In this document: positions 33,610 through 42,346 of the stretch, one piece after another | Numbering within the stretch: position 1 is the stretch's first letter | Layout: each line of letters opens with the position of its first letter | From: Actinomadura flavalba DSM 45200 | Lineage (GTDB): Bacteria; Actinomycetota; Actinomycetes; Streptosporangiales; Streptosporangiaceae | NCBI RefSeq assembly: GCF_000374305.1 | Contig: NZ_KB894101.1 | Coordinates: 124,001 to 188,000, forward strand | Direction: 5' to 3' | Length of the DNA stretch: 64,000 nucleotides | Notes under the pieces: generated by a model | What the model was told of the DNA's origin: nothing | Databases searched by the model: none | Seen by the model: the letters and a program-made list of their open reading frames with translations, nothing else | Program-made: the position numbers and the translations under genes

Positions 33610-36186
33610 TTGAACGCCGACGACGAGTACCGGCGGGACGTGCTGGAGCCCGCGCGGGCGGCGGGCGACCAGCCGCCCGGCGACCTGCGGGTGCGGTACC
33701 GGCTGGCCGAGCCGCTGGACGCGGCGGCGGTGACGGCGGCCGTCAAGGAGGTGCGGCAGGTCTGGCGGCGGGCGCGCGGGCAGCTCAAGTACCGGCGGCT
33801 CGTGGACCGGCTGGAGGCCGAGCACCGGGAGCTGGCCGGGGTGTTCACCGCCGCCGAGCGCGGCGACCTGCGGCCGCTCGCCGAGCGGCTGCGCGGCGGG
33901 CGGGAGCGCGACGAGCGGCGGCGCGGGCAGGCGCGGGCGCGGCTGGTGGACGCCGCCGGGCTGCTCAGGGCCGTCACCCCCGGCGAGATCGACGGCATCG
34001 CGCGGGCCGCCGGGATCGCCGCCGCCGAGCTGACCGACCTCGCCCGGCAGGACCGCATCGAGATCCGCGCCCCCGACCGGCTGCCCGGCGCGGCCCCCTA
34101 CGCGGCCTATCCGAAGGTGCGCGAGTCGCTCGACGTCCTCGGCAAGCGGCACCTGGCCGACTTCGTGTTCGGCGACCGGCTCACCGGCCCGCTGCGCGTC
34201 CTGGACGACGTCACCGCCCCCGGCGTGACGCTCGGCGCCGACGCCGTCGAGGCCACCGCCGCCGAGTGGGCGCGGCGCAGCCGCGACACCAGCACCACGC
34301 ACGCCGCGACGGTCCTGGCGTGCCTGCGCTCGGACGCGCCGCTCCCCGACCTCCTCCGGTACGACGTCGTGGACCGCGTCCGGGAGCGGGCGCGGCAGCG
34401 CGCGTCCGAGCGGGGGCTGCTGCGGTTCGTCCAGGAGGAACTGCGGATCGACCAGCACGACGCGTACCGGCTCGTGTTCGCGGTGCTGCGCGAGTCGGCG
34501 CCCGGCGGCGGCTCGGCCGGGCGGCTGCGCGCCCTGCTGGACGCGGGCGACGTGCACGCCGCCGCCGAACTCGCCGCCGCCGCGTGGGACGCCGAGGAAC
34601 CGCCCGAGGACGTCGCGGTGCTCGCCGCCGAGGCCCGGCAGCGCGTGACGACGGCCCGCGCGCTGCGCGACGAGGCCGCCCGCGAGAGCGACCCCGACCG
34701 CGCGTGGCGGCTGCTGGCCGACGCGCTGCGGCTCGTCCGCGACCTGCCCGGCGCCGCCGAGCACCAGCGGCGGCTGGCGCCCGCGCCGGTCCCGGCGCTG
34801 CGCGCCGACGCCGACAGCGGCCCCGGCGGGGTGACGCTCACGTGGGAGCCGTCGCCGTCCACGGCCGGGGAGATCACGTACGCGGTCGTGCGGCGGCAGG
34901 GCCGCCCGCCCCGCGGACCGGCCGACGGGAAGGTGCTGCCGGGCGGCCATGACGACCGGCCGCCGATCAACGTGCCGCTGTTCTACGCCGTCGTCGCGCA
35001 GCGCGGCGACGCGGCCGCTCCCCCGGCCGTCGCCGGGCCGGTCGTGGTCCGGCCCGAGCCGCGCGACGTGACGCTGACCGCCGGGGACGGCACGGTCGCG
35101 GGGCGCTGGCGGATACCGCGCGAGGCCGCCCGGGTGCTGGTCGAACGCGACGGGGTGCCGATTCCGGCGACCCGGGACTGGTTCCGCGACGCCGTCCCGA
35201 ACGAGACGACCCGGCACTACCGCATCGCCGCCGTCTACCTCGGCGAGGACGGCGGCGAGACCGTCACCCGGGGCGTCACGGTCTCCGCGACGCCGACCGC
35301 GCCGCCGCAGCCCGTCTACGAGATCGACGCGGCCGCCGACCCGGCCGACCCGGGGCTGCTGCGCGTCCGGTTCGCGCCGCCGCAGCACGGCACCGTCGAG
35401 TTCGTGCTGACCGAGAGCCCGCCGCCGTGGCCGCGCAGCGCGCAGGTGCCCGCCGAGGAGGTGTGGCGGGAGGCGCGGCGGCTGCCGTCCCGGCCGTCGC
35501 CCGGCGGCGTCGCGGTGCGGCCGGGCGGCGGCGGCTGGGTCGTCGCGGTGAGCGTCGCGGGCGCGACGGCCGCGATCGGCGCCCACCACCGGTACGTGAA
35601 CCTGCCGCCGCCCCGCCGGCTGGTCGCCGACCGGCGCGGCGGCCAGGTGCATCTGGGGTTCGACTGGCCGGACGGGGTGCCGGAGGTCGTCGTCGGCTAC
35701 CGGATCGGCGCCGGGCGGGCCGTCGAGCGCAGCGTCACCCGCGCCTACTACGACACCCAGGGCGGGCTGCGGCTCGCCGTGCCGCCCGAGGAGCCGGTGG
35801 AGGTGACGGTCGCGGCGGCGGGCGCGTCGGGCGGCGCGCGGGTCCTCGGCCCGGCGGCGGCGACGCGGATTCCGTCCCGGACCGTCGTCGCCTACGACCT
35901 GGAGCGCGGCGGCCCGCCGTGGAACCGGACGCTGACGATCCACCTCACCGCCGCGCGGCCCGTCACGCTGGCGCGGCTGGCGCTGGTGCTGCGCACCGGC
36001 AAGGTGCAGCCGTACTCGGCCGGGGACGGCGAGACCGTCGGCGCCTGGCACGACGTGGCCGCGCCCGGGGCGGTGACGCTGCCGCTGCCCAAGGCGACGG
36101 GGCCGTACTGGCTGCGTTGCTTCGCCGAAGATGATGTCATCGAACTCGGCGATCCCCCCGTCCGCAGTCTCCGGTCCGGCCGGTAG
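33610..36186 (+). CDS. Large protein with helical N-terminus and FN3-like repeats, unknown function
   Basis: An 858-residue protein. Residues 1-390 are mostly helical, rich in Arg, Ala and Glu, with no HPD J-domain signature. From about 395 come beta-rich repeats of fibronectin type III style (GVTLTWEPSPSTAGEITYAV; RHYRIAAVYLGEDGGETV; later GQVHLGFDWPDGVPEVVV), ending in a beta-rich tail. There is no signal peptide or membrane segment, so these FN3-like units are probably cytoplasmic binding modules. The TTG start has GGAGG eight bases upstream. It lies between Hsp70 and the first GTPase and most likely works with them as scaffold or client adaptor (inference). Confidence 0.82.
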   Translation: MNADDEYRRDVLEPARAAGDQPPGDLRVRYRLAEPLDAAAVTAAVKEVRQVWRRARGQLKYRRLVDRLEAEHRELAGVFTAAERGDLRPLAERLRGGRERDERRRGQARARLVDAAGLLRAVTPGEIDGIARAAGIAAAELTDLARQDRIEIRAPDRLPGAAPYAAYPKVRESLDVLGKRHLADFVFGDRLTGPLRVLDDVTAPGVTLGADAVEATAAEWARRSRDTSTTHAATVLACLRSDAPLPDLLRYDVVDRVRERARQRASERGLLRFVQEELRIDQHDAYRLVFAVLRESAPGGGSAGRLRALLDAGDVHAAAELAAAAWDAEEPPEDVAVLAAEARQRVTTARALRDEAARESDPDRAWRLLADALRLVRDLPGAAEHQRRLAPAPVPALRADADSGPGGVTLTWEPSPSTAGEITYAVVRRQGRPPRGPADGKVLPGGHDDRPPINVPLFYAVVAQRGDAAAPPAVAGPVVVRPEPRDVTLTAGDGTVAGRWRIPREAARVLVERDGVPIPATRDWFRDAVPNETTRHYRIAAVYLGEDGGETVTRGVTVSATPTAPPQPVYEIDAAADPADPGLLRVRFAPPQHGTVEFVLTESPPPWPRSAQVPAEEVWREARRLPSRPSPGGVAVRPGGGGWVVAVSVAGATAAIGAHHRYVNLPPPRRLVADRRGGQVHLGFDWPDGVPEVVVGYRIGAGRAVERSVTRAYYDTQGGLRLAVPPEEPVEVTVAAAGASGGARVLGPAAATRIPSRTVVAYDLERGGPPWNRTLTIHLTAARPVTLARLALVLRTGKVQPYSAGDGETVGAWHDVAAPGAVTLPLPKATGPYWLRCFAEDDVIELGDPPVRSLRSGR

Positions 36187-36208
36187 CGGCGCCGGTCTAG
36201 GAGGAAGC

Positions 36209-37411
36209 GTGCCCCTCGCGCCGTCCCGGCGGTCGATCACCTGCCCGTACTGCTTCGCGGCGCTGTCCCCGCGCCGCGTGCCGTTCCGCTGCCGTGGGCA
36301 GGCGGGGCGCCGTCCCGGCTGCGCGCCGGTGCTGGACGAGCGTCTGGCCGCCTACACGGGCTCGTCGGCGGGGGCGTCGCTGCCGCCGGTGTTCGCGGCG
36401 CCGGGCCGGGGCGGCCGGGCGGACTGCCCCGGCTGCGGGCAGGCGACGGGCAGCCGCGTCTGTCCCGAGTGCCACAATCCGCTGCCCGCCGGGTACTGCG
36501 ACGCGCCGGGCCGGATCGTCGCGCTCGTCGGCGCGAAGAACGCGGGCAAGAGCACCTACATCGCCGTGCTGCTGCACGAGCTGATGAACCGCGTCGGGAC
36601 CGAGCTGGACGCCTCGCTGGTCGCCTGCGACGACCGGACGATCGAACGCTACAAGCGCGACTTCGCGCGCCCGCTGCTGGAGGAGAAGCGGCTGCTGCCG
36701 ACGACGGCCAGCGCCGTCACCTCGCCGCGCGAGCCGCTCGTCTACCTGCTGACCCGCACGCGCCGCACCCGGTTCGCGCGGGAGAGCACGGCGTCGCTGG
36801 CGCTGGTGCTGTTCGACACCGCCGGGGAGGACCTGCGCAGCCGCGAGGTGCGCGACCTGCACCTGCGGTACCTGGAGGCGGCCGACGCGATCGTGTTCCT
36901 GGTCGATCCGCTGGAGCTGCCGGGCGCGCAGGCGTCGGTGGCGGTGCTGGCGGGCGACCGGCCCGGGTCCGACCCCGACAGCGAGCCGATCAACGTGATC
37001 GCGCGGGTGACCGAGGCGCTGCGGTCGCGGCACGACGTCAAGCCGGGCGACCGCCTGGACGTGCCGGTCGCGGTCGCGCTCACCAAGATCGACGTGCTGG
37101 CGCCGGAGCTGGCGCGGCAGTCGGCGCTGCACCGGCCGCGTCCGGGCGCGGGCGTCCTCGACCTGGACGACCGCGACGCCGTGCACGAGCAGGTGCGGTC
37201 GCTGCTGCACACCTGGCAGGCCGGGCAGCTCGACACCTACCTCGGGCAGCAGTACGCCGACTACGGCCTGTTCGGGCTGTCGGCGCTGGGCGGCGTCCCG
37301 CAGGACGGGCGGGTCGGGGCGGGCGGCGTCCGGCCGTACCGCGCCGAGGACCCGCTGCTGTGGCTGCTGCACCGGTTCGGGATGCTCGACGGCGTCCGCC
37401 GGGGGACGTGA
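36209..37411 (+). CDS. Zinc-ribbon GTPase (double-GTPase 1-like) of the Hsp70-GTPase operon
   Basis: A 400-residue protein. The N-terminus has two zinc ribbons (CPYC with downstream Cys, then CPGC...CPEC, residues 12-95). A P-loop GTPase domain follows: VALVGAKNAGKST near 108, DTAGED near 202 and TKID near 291, the G1, G3 and G4 motifs of TRAFAC GTPases. GTG 36209 has AGGAGG four bases upstream, a strong reason for this start. The stop overlaps the next ATG (TGATG). In family terms it resembles the double-GTPase groups that co-occur with GAP1 proteins; its function is unproven. Confidence 0.88.
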   Translation: MPLAPSRRSITCPYCFAALSPRRVPFRCRGQAGRRPGCAPVLDERLAAYTGSSAGASLPPVFAAPGRGGRADCPGCGQATGSRVCPECHNPLPAGYCDAPGRIVALVGAKNAGKSTYIAVLLHELMNRVGTELDASLVACDDRTIERYKRDFARPLLEEKRLLPTTASAVTSPREPLVYLLTRTRRTRFARESTASLALVLFDTAGEDLRSREVRDLHLRYLEAADAIVFLVDPLELPGAQASVAVLAGDRPGSDPDSEPINVIARVTEALRSRHDVKPGDRLDVPVAVALTKIDVLAPELARQSALHRPRPGAGVLDLDDRDAVHEQVRSLLHTWQAGQLDTYLGQQYADYGLFGLSALGGVPQDGRVGAGGVRPYRAEDPLLWLLHRFGMLDGVRRGT

Positions 37412-39867
37412 TGGCCTGGCAACTGCACTACACGTCGGCGCGGCAGGGCCCGACCGGCCGGGCGGGCTTCCAGTTCACGGCCGAGACGCCGGGGCTGCCG
37501 GAGGGGTTGCGGGCGGCGGTGGCGCCGTTCCTGGCGTACCGGCCGCCGCCGGAGGCGCCGCTGTCGCCCGGCCCGGACGAGCTGGCGGCGTTCCCGGTGG
37601 CGCTGCTGTACGACCGGGTCGCGGGCCGGGTGCTGCTGCTGCGGTCGCGGTACCTCGGGCAGGACTACTCGGGGCGGTACGGGAACTTCTTCGCGCACGC
37701 GGTGGTCGCGGAGCGCGACGAGCTGGAGGGGCTGCGCCCGGCCGAGCTGTGGGACGCGCCGGTGTGGGCGCCGGAACCGGCCGGGGTGCCCGACCTGCCG
37801 GAGCTGGCCGAGCTGACGCCCGGGACGGCGCTCGCGCCGGACGTCCTGGCCGACTGGCTCGCCGCGCAGGACCATCCGGACGTGCTGCCCACGCTGCTGG
37901 ACTCGGTCGTCGCGGTGCTGGACCGGGGCCACGGCCGCATCGTCCTGGTGGACGCCGACAGCGCCGCGCTCGCCCGCTGGATCGCCGTCGTCGCCTACTC
38001 CCTGCCGCCCGCGACCGCCGCGCACCTGACGTTCCTCACCTACACCGCCGACCCGGACGGCTCCACGCAGCGTCTCGTCGGCACCACCCCGGGCGTCTGG
38101 AGCGCGGCGCAGTACCTCGGCGACGCCGTCTACGTACCGGCGCGGGGCCTGCCGCCGGGCGGCCCGCCGAGCCGCTACGCCCGCGCCGCCGCCGACTGCT
38201 GGCGCACCTCGGACTTCGCGACGCTCGACACCCTCGCCGAACTCGCCGCGCTCGCCGCCCCGGCCGACGACGCCCCGCCCGGCGCGGACGCCCTCGCCCG
38301 CGCGGCGGCCCTGCTGGCGCTGTGCCGGGGCGAGTCCGGGGTGTCGCCGGAGGAGGAGCGCGCGGCGGCGTCCCTGCTGCGCGGCGACGGCACGCTCCCC
38401 GAGTGGGTGTGGCGCGACCTGGTCCCCGGCGTCCCGTCGATGGGCCTGGACCTGGCCGTCGCCGTCCACGACCAGGCCCGCGCCGCGGGCGCCGCCGACG
38501 TCGCGGGGCAGTGCGCGCTGCGCGCCGCCGTCGTCGCCCTCGCCGAACCCGCGCTCCGTCCCCGTCTCCCCCGCCGTGTCCTTCCGGACGCCCTGCTCCT
38601 CGACCTGACGACGGCGGCCCGCGACGCCCTCGCCCGTGCCCGCACGCTGACCGACATCGCGGAGATCACGGGCATCGCCGCGTCGTCCGGCGCCCCGCCC
38701 CGACCCGCCGACGTCACCGACGCCGCCCGCGCCCTCACTCGCTCCGGCCACGCAGTGGACGAGCACGCCCGCGCGGACCCGGCGGCCGATCGAGCCGGCG
38801 CGCCGGACTCGACCCGCCCGGGGGCACGGGACGACCACAGCGGCGCAGCCGGGCACGGGGGCCTGCGCTTGGCGGAGGCCGTCGAGCGGTGTCCCGGGGA
38901 ACTGCGCGACGCCCTGGTGGACGGGGTCGTCGCGGGGCTGGAGGCGACCGACGACGGCACCCGCGCGGCGGCGCTCGACGCGCGGGCCGCCGCGCTGCTG
39001 CACGCGGTGCTGCGGGAGCGGCCCGCGCGGTTCGACGCCGCGCCCGGCACGGCGGTGGCCGTGCTGGCGGCCGTGGCGGGGCGGCGGCCGGATCGCCGGG
39101 TCGCGCTGACCGGCGAACTGCTCCGGGTGCGCGTGAGCGCCGAGGAGCTGGCGCCCGTCCTGGAGCGGGTGTGGGCGGCCGAGCCGACCCCGGCCGAGTG
39201 CCTGGACCTGCTCACCGGGCCGCCGGGCCATCCGGTGCTCGCGGCGCTGCCCTCGCGGGCGTTCGCCGCCGCGCTCGACCTGACCTCGCCGGACGTCCTG
39301 CGCCTCGCGGCCCGCGTGCTGGCCGTGCGGCCGGACGGCCCCGCCGCCCGCGACGCCCACGCCGTCCGCGCCTGCGCCACCGCCGCGACCGCCGACGACC
39401 CCGGCACCGCCGCACAGGCCCTCACCACTCTGACGAACCCCGCCCACGACGGCTCTGAGCGGTTCCCCGGCACTGAGGCCGATGGTGCCGACCGGGGTCG
39501 CGGCTCGGGCGCCGGGGCGGGTGTGGTCGCCGCCGCCTTCGGGGTCGTCGCGGAGCGGGCGGAGCGGCGGACGCCCGGCTACCGGGCGGCGCTGCTCGCG
39601 GCGCTCCCGGCGGACGCCCGGGACCGGCTCGCCGCCGCCTGGATGCGGCGGCTCGCGGGCCGGGGGAACGCCGAGCGGCGCGGGGAACTGGTCGAGGTCG
39701 TGCTGCGGCTGCGGGCCTCCGGCGGACGCGCGCCCGGCCTGGAGGACTGGGCACGGGACACCGCCGCCGGGTGGCTCCGCGGGCGGCGCTTGGACGCGCG
39801 CTTCGCCGGAGACCCGGCGCTGCGGGCCGCGCTGCGGGCGCTCGTCGCCGAGGGACGGGGGCGCTGA
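37411..39867 (+). CDS. GTPase-associated protein 1 (GAP1)-like
   Basis: An 818-residue soluble protein starting MAWQLHYTSARQGPTGRAGF, the typical N-terminus of GTPase-associated protein 1. The part up to about 140 (SRYLGQDYSGRYGNFFAHAV) is the GAP1 N-terminal domain, 150-270 (HLTFLTYTADP) the middle domain, and the Ala/Arg-rich helical remainder the C-terminal region. No catalytic motif is evident. It overlaps the upstream GTPase by a TGATG junction and is followed immediately by the second GTPase, so the three are made together and probably form a complex. Family assignment is from memory of the sequence pattern. Confidence 0.82.
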   Translation: MAWQLHYTSARQGPTGRAGFQFTAETPGLPEGLRAAVAPFLAYRPPPEAPLSPGPDELAAFPVALLYDRVAGRVLLLRSRYLGQDYSGRYGNFFAHAVVAERDELEGLRPAELWDAPVWAPEPAGVPDLPELAELTPGTALAPDVLADWLAAQDHPDVLPTLLDSVVAVLDRGHGRIVLVDADSAALARWIAVVAYSLPPATAAHLTFLTYTADPDGSTQRLVGTTPGVWSAAQYLGDAVYVPARGLPPGGPPSRYARAAADCWRTSDFATLDTLAELAALAAPADDAPPGADALARAAALLALCRGESGVSPEEERAAASLLRGDGTLPEWVWRDLVPGVPSMGLDLAVAVHDQARAAGAADVAGQCALRAAVVALAEPALRPRLPRRVLPDALLLDLTTAARDALARARTLTDIAEITGIAASSGAPPRPADVTDAARALTRSGHAVDEHARADPAADRAGAPDSTRPGARDDHSGAAGHGGLRLAEAVERCPGELRDALVDGVVAGLEATDDGTRAAALDARAAALLHAVLRERPARFDAAPGTAVAVLAAVAGRRPDRRVALTGELLRVRVSAEELAPVLERVWAAEPTPAECLDLLTGPPGHPVLAALPSRAFAAALDLTSPDVLRLAARVLAVRPDGPAARDAHAVRACATAATADDPGTAAQALTTLTNPAHDGSERFPGTEADGADRGRGSGAGAGVVAAAFGVVAERAERRTPGYRAALLAALPADARDRLAAAWMRRLAGRGNAERRGELVEVVLRLRASGGRAPGLEDWARDTAAGWLRGRRLDARFAGDPALRAALRALVAEGRGR

Positions 39868-39868
39868 C

Positions 39869-41578
39869 GTGCATCCGCTGCTGATCCTGCTGCTGTTCGT
39901 GATCTGGCTCGCCGCGATGTGGATCGGGTTCGTGTTCGTGTTCCCGGTGCTGTTCCCCGTCGCGCTCGTCGTCGCCGGGTTCGCCGCGCTCGGACTCGCC
40001 TACCTGTACGCCTACCGGGCGCTGACCCCGGCGACGCGCACGGGCATGTCGCCGGTGCCCGCGCCCGACCTGGCCTACCGGCACTACCTGCTCGGCCAGG
40101 TCTGGCGGGACGGCTGGGCCATCGCGCGCGCCGCCGGGCCGCGCGTGTGGACGCTCGCCCGCGACGTCGTGCTGCGGCTGACGCGGACGCTGCTCGGCGG
40201 CCTGTGGGGCCTGTTCCTGTTCCCCGTCTGGTTCGCGCTCGTCGCGGGCGTCGCGCTGGCCGCCGTCCCCGCCGCCGCGCTCGGCGTCGCGCTGACCGCG
40301 CTGTACGGGCTCGTCGCGGCGGCCGGGCTGGCCGTGTGGCTGGTGTGCGCGGCGGTGCTGGCCGTCGTGGAGCGCGTCTTCACCGTCTCCAACCGGATCT
40401 TGCAGACCTGCCCGCATCCGTTCTGCTACGAGCGGATCGGGCTGCCGGTGTACGCGTGCCCCGGCTGCGGCGCCCGGCACGCCCGGCTCGTCCCCGGCCC
40501 GGCGGGCGCGTTCCGGCACGTGTGCCGGTGCGGGACGCGGCTGCCGACGACCGTCCTGCTCGGCCGCTTCCGCCTCGCCGCCTACTGCCCGCACTGCGAC
40601 GGACGGCTCCCGCCCCGCATCGGCCGCGTCCGCGTCGAGCCGCTGCCGTTCGTCGGCGGACCGGCCGCCGGGAAGACGACGTTCATGATGCTCGGCATCC
40701 GCGCCCTGCACGCCCGCGCCCGCGCGCAGCGCGGCACCCTCGCGTTCGTGGAGGCGCGGCACGCGCAGGCGTACGCGGCGGCCGTCCGCGCGTTCCGCAG
40801 CGGCGGCCGGGCCGCCAAGACCGGCCCCGAGCTGCCGCTGGCGACGATGCTGGACGTCGAGCTGCCCGGCCGCGCCCGCCGCATCCTGTACCTGTTCGAC
40901 CCGGCGGGCGAGCACTTCAGCGGCGCCACCGAGGTGGAGTCGCTGCGCTACCTCGACCACGGCGAGACGCTGCTGTTCGTCGTGGACCCGTTCGCGCTGC
41001 CGCACGTGGCGCGTTCGCTCAGCGACGCCGAACGGGACCTGCTCGCGGACGCGGCGGCGTCCGGCGAGGACCCGGCCGACACGCTCCAGCGGGTGCTGAA
41101 CGAGCTGCGGTCGCGGCCCGACCGGGGCCGGCAGAAGCGGGTCGCGGTCGTCGTCACCAAGACCGACCTGCTGGTGGCGACCGAGATCGGCCGCGATCTC
41201 ACCGGCGACGCCGACCTGCGCGGCTGGCTCGGCTCGGTCGGCCTCGGCAACACCGTCCGCGCCCTGGACCAGCTCGCCGCCGAGGTCCGCTACTTCGGCT
41301 CGGGCCTGGCCACGCCGCCGGGCGAGGTCGCCGACCTGCTCGGCTGGGTCTGCGGGCTGTCGGCGCACCAGCAGCCGTCGTCGCCGCCCGACCCGGGCGA
41401 GGAGATCCCCGGCACGGCGCCGCTGCGCACGCCGTGGCCCGTGCGCGGCCGGGACGCGGCGCTCGTCCCGGCGGGCTACCAGGTCGGGCGCTGGACGGTC
41501 CTGGTCGGCGTCTCGGTGCTGACGGCCGCCGCCGCGACCGTCTCGGCGTTCGCGGTCTCCGCCCGGCTCCCGTTCTGA
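39869..41578 (+). CDS. Membrane-anchored zinc-ribbon GTPase (double-GTPase 2-like)
   Basis: A 569-residue protein. Hydrophobic segments lie at about 3-50 (HPLLILLLFVIWLAAMW) and 110-165, with a further one at the C-terminus (540-565). A cysteine-rich zinc-binding region follows (CPHPFCYE, CPGC, CRC, CPHC, residues 180-250). The GTPase domain has GGPAAGKTTF near 263, a G3-like DPAGEH near 345 and VVVTKTD near 428. GTG 39869 lies two bases after the previous stop. It probably anchors the Hsp70-GTPase-GAP1 system at the membrane, whereas its partner GTPase is soluble. Confidence 0.87.
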   Translation: MHPLLILLLFVIWLAAMWIGFVFVFPVLFPVALVVAGFAALGLAYLYAYRALTPATRTGMSPVPAPDLAYRHYLLGQVWRDGWAIARAAGPRVWTLARDVVLRLTRTLLGGLWGLFLFPVWFALVAGVALAAVPAAALGVALTALYGLVAAAGLAVWLVCAAVLAVVERVFTVSNRILQTCPHPFCYERIGLPVYACPGCGARHARLVPGPAGAFRHVCRCGTRLPTTVLLGRFRLAAYCPHCDGRLPPRIGRVRVEPLPFVGGPAAGKTTFMMLGIRALHARARAQRGTLAFVEARHAQAYAAAVRAFRSGGRAAKTGPELPLATMLDVELPGRARRILYLFDPAGEHFSGATEVESLRYLDHGETLLFVVDPFALPHVARSLSDAERDLLADAAASGEDPADTLQRVLNELRSRPDRGRQKRVAVVVTKTDLLVATEIGRDLTGDADLRGWLGSVGLGNTVRALDQLAAEVRYFGSGLATPPGEVADLLGWVCGLSAHQQPSSPPDPGEEIPGTAPLRTPWPVRGRDAALVPAGYQVGRWTVLVGVSVLTAAAATVSAFAVSARLPF

Positions 41579-41704
41579 CGGCGGCGTTTTCGGACGCCCG
41601 GCCGAGTGGTTCGGGGTGTGACGGAACCCACTGTCTGACGTGGCAGATAACTCGGTGTGCGCCGGTTGTACCGCGGTGAACCGTCCCCGCACCGAGAGGC
41701 CGAG

Positions 41705-42313
41705 ATGACCGTCACGACCACCGCCGACGTGCTCGCCCTGGACGCCGCCGCGCAGGACCTGCTGTTCCGCGAGGCCCGCACCGCCAACGCCTTCACCGAC
41801 GAGCCCGTCACCGACGACCAGCTCGCCGCGATCTACGACCTGGTGAAGTGGGCGCCGTCGGCGATGAACTCGCAGCCGCTGCGCATCGTCGCCGTGCGGT
41901 CCCCCGAGGCCCGGGAACGGCTCGTCGCCCAGATGAGCGAGGGCAACCGGCGCAAGACGGCCGGCGCGCCGCTCACGCTGATCGCGGTCGCGGACGAGGA
42001 CTTCCACGAGCACCTGCCCCGCACGTTCCCGCACAGCGCGGGCGCCCGGGAGCGGATGGCGGCCAACCCCGGCCGCCCGGCGATGGCCCGGTTCAACGCG
42101 AGCATCCAGCTCGGCTACCTCATCCTCGGCATCCGCGCCGCCGGGCTCGCCGCCGGGCCGATGGCGGGCTACGACGCCGAGGGCGTCAAGCGCGAGTTCC
42201 TCGCCCCGAACGAGCAGGTCGTCGCCGTCGTGAACGTCGGCCGCCCCGGTCCGGACGCCTGGTTCGACCGGCTCCCCCGGCTGGAGTACGACGAGGCCGT
42301 CCGCGAGATCTGA
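41705..42313 (+). CDS. Nitroreductase-family FMN protein, RutE-like
   Basis: A 202-residue NAD(P)H:FMN oxidoreductase of the nitroreductase fold: LLFREARTANAFTDEPV, DLVKWAPSAMNSQPLRIVAV (FMN-binding), then IQLGYLILGIRAAGLAAGPM and VNVGRPG. This pattern is that of RutE/HadB-like putative malonic semialdehyde reductases. The ATG at 41705 has GAGAGG upstream. The exporter gene follows after 33 bases, probably in one operon. No other rut genes are nearby, so its true substrate is open. Confidence 0.9.
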   Translation: MTVTTTADVLALDAAAQDLLFREARTANAFTDEPVTDDQLAAIYDLVKWAPSAMNSQPLRIVAVRSPEARERLVAQMSEGNRRKTAGAPLTLIAVADEDFHEHLPRTFPHSAGARERMAANPGRPAMARFNASIQLGYLILGIRAAGLAAGPMAGYDAEGVKREFLAPNEQVVAVVNVGRPGPDAWFDRLPRLEYDEAVREI

Positions 42314-42346
42314 TCGCCGCCCGCACCACCCCGGCAGGAGCCGTAC

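Noticed and set aside
33163..36240. Minus-strand open frame of about 1000 codons opposite the FN3-like gene
   Set aside because: No motif, overlaps three well-supported plus-strand genes.
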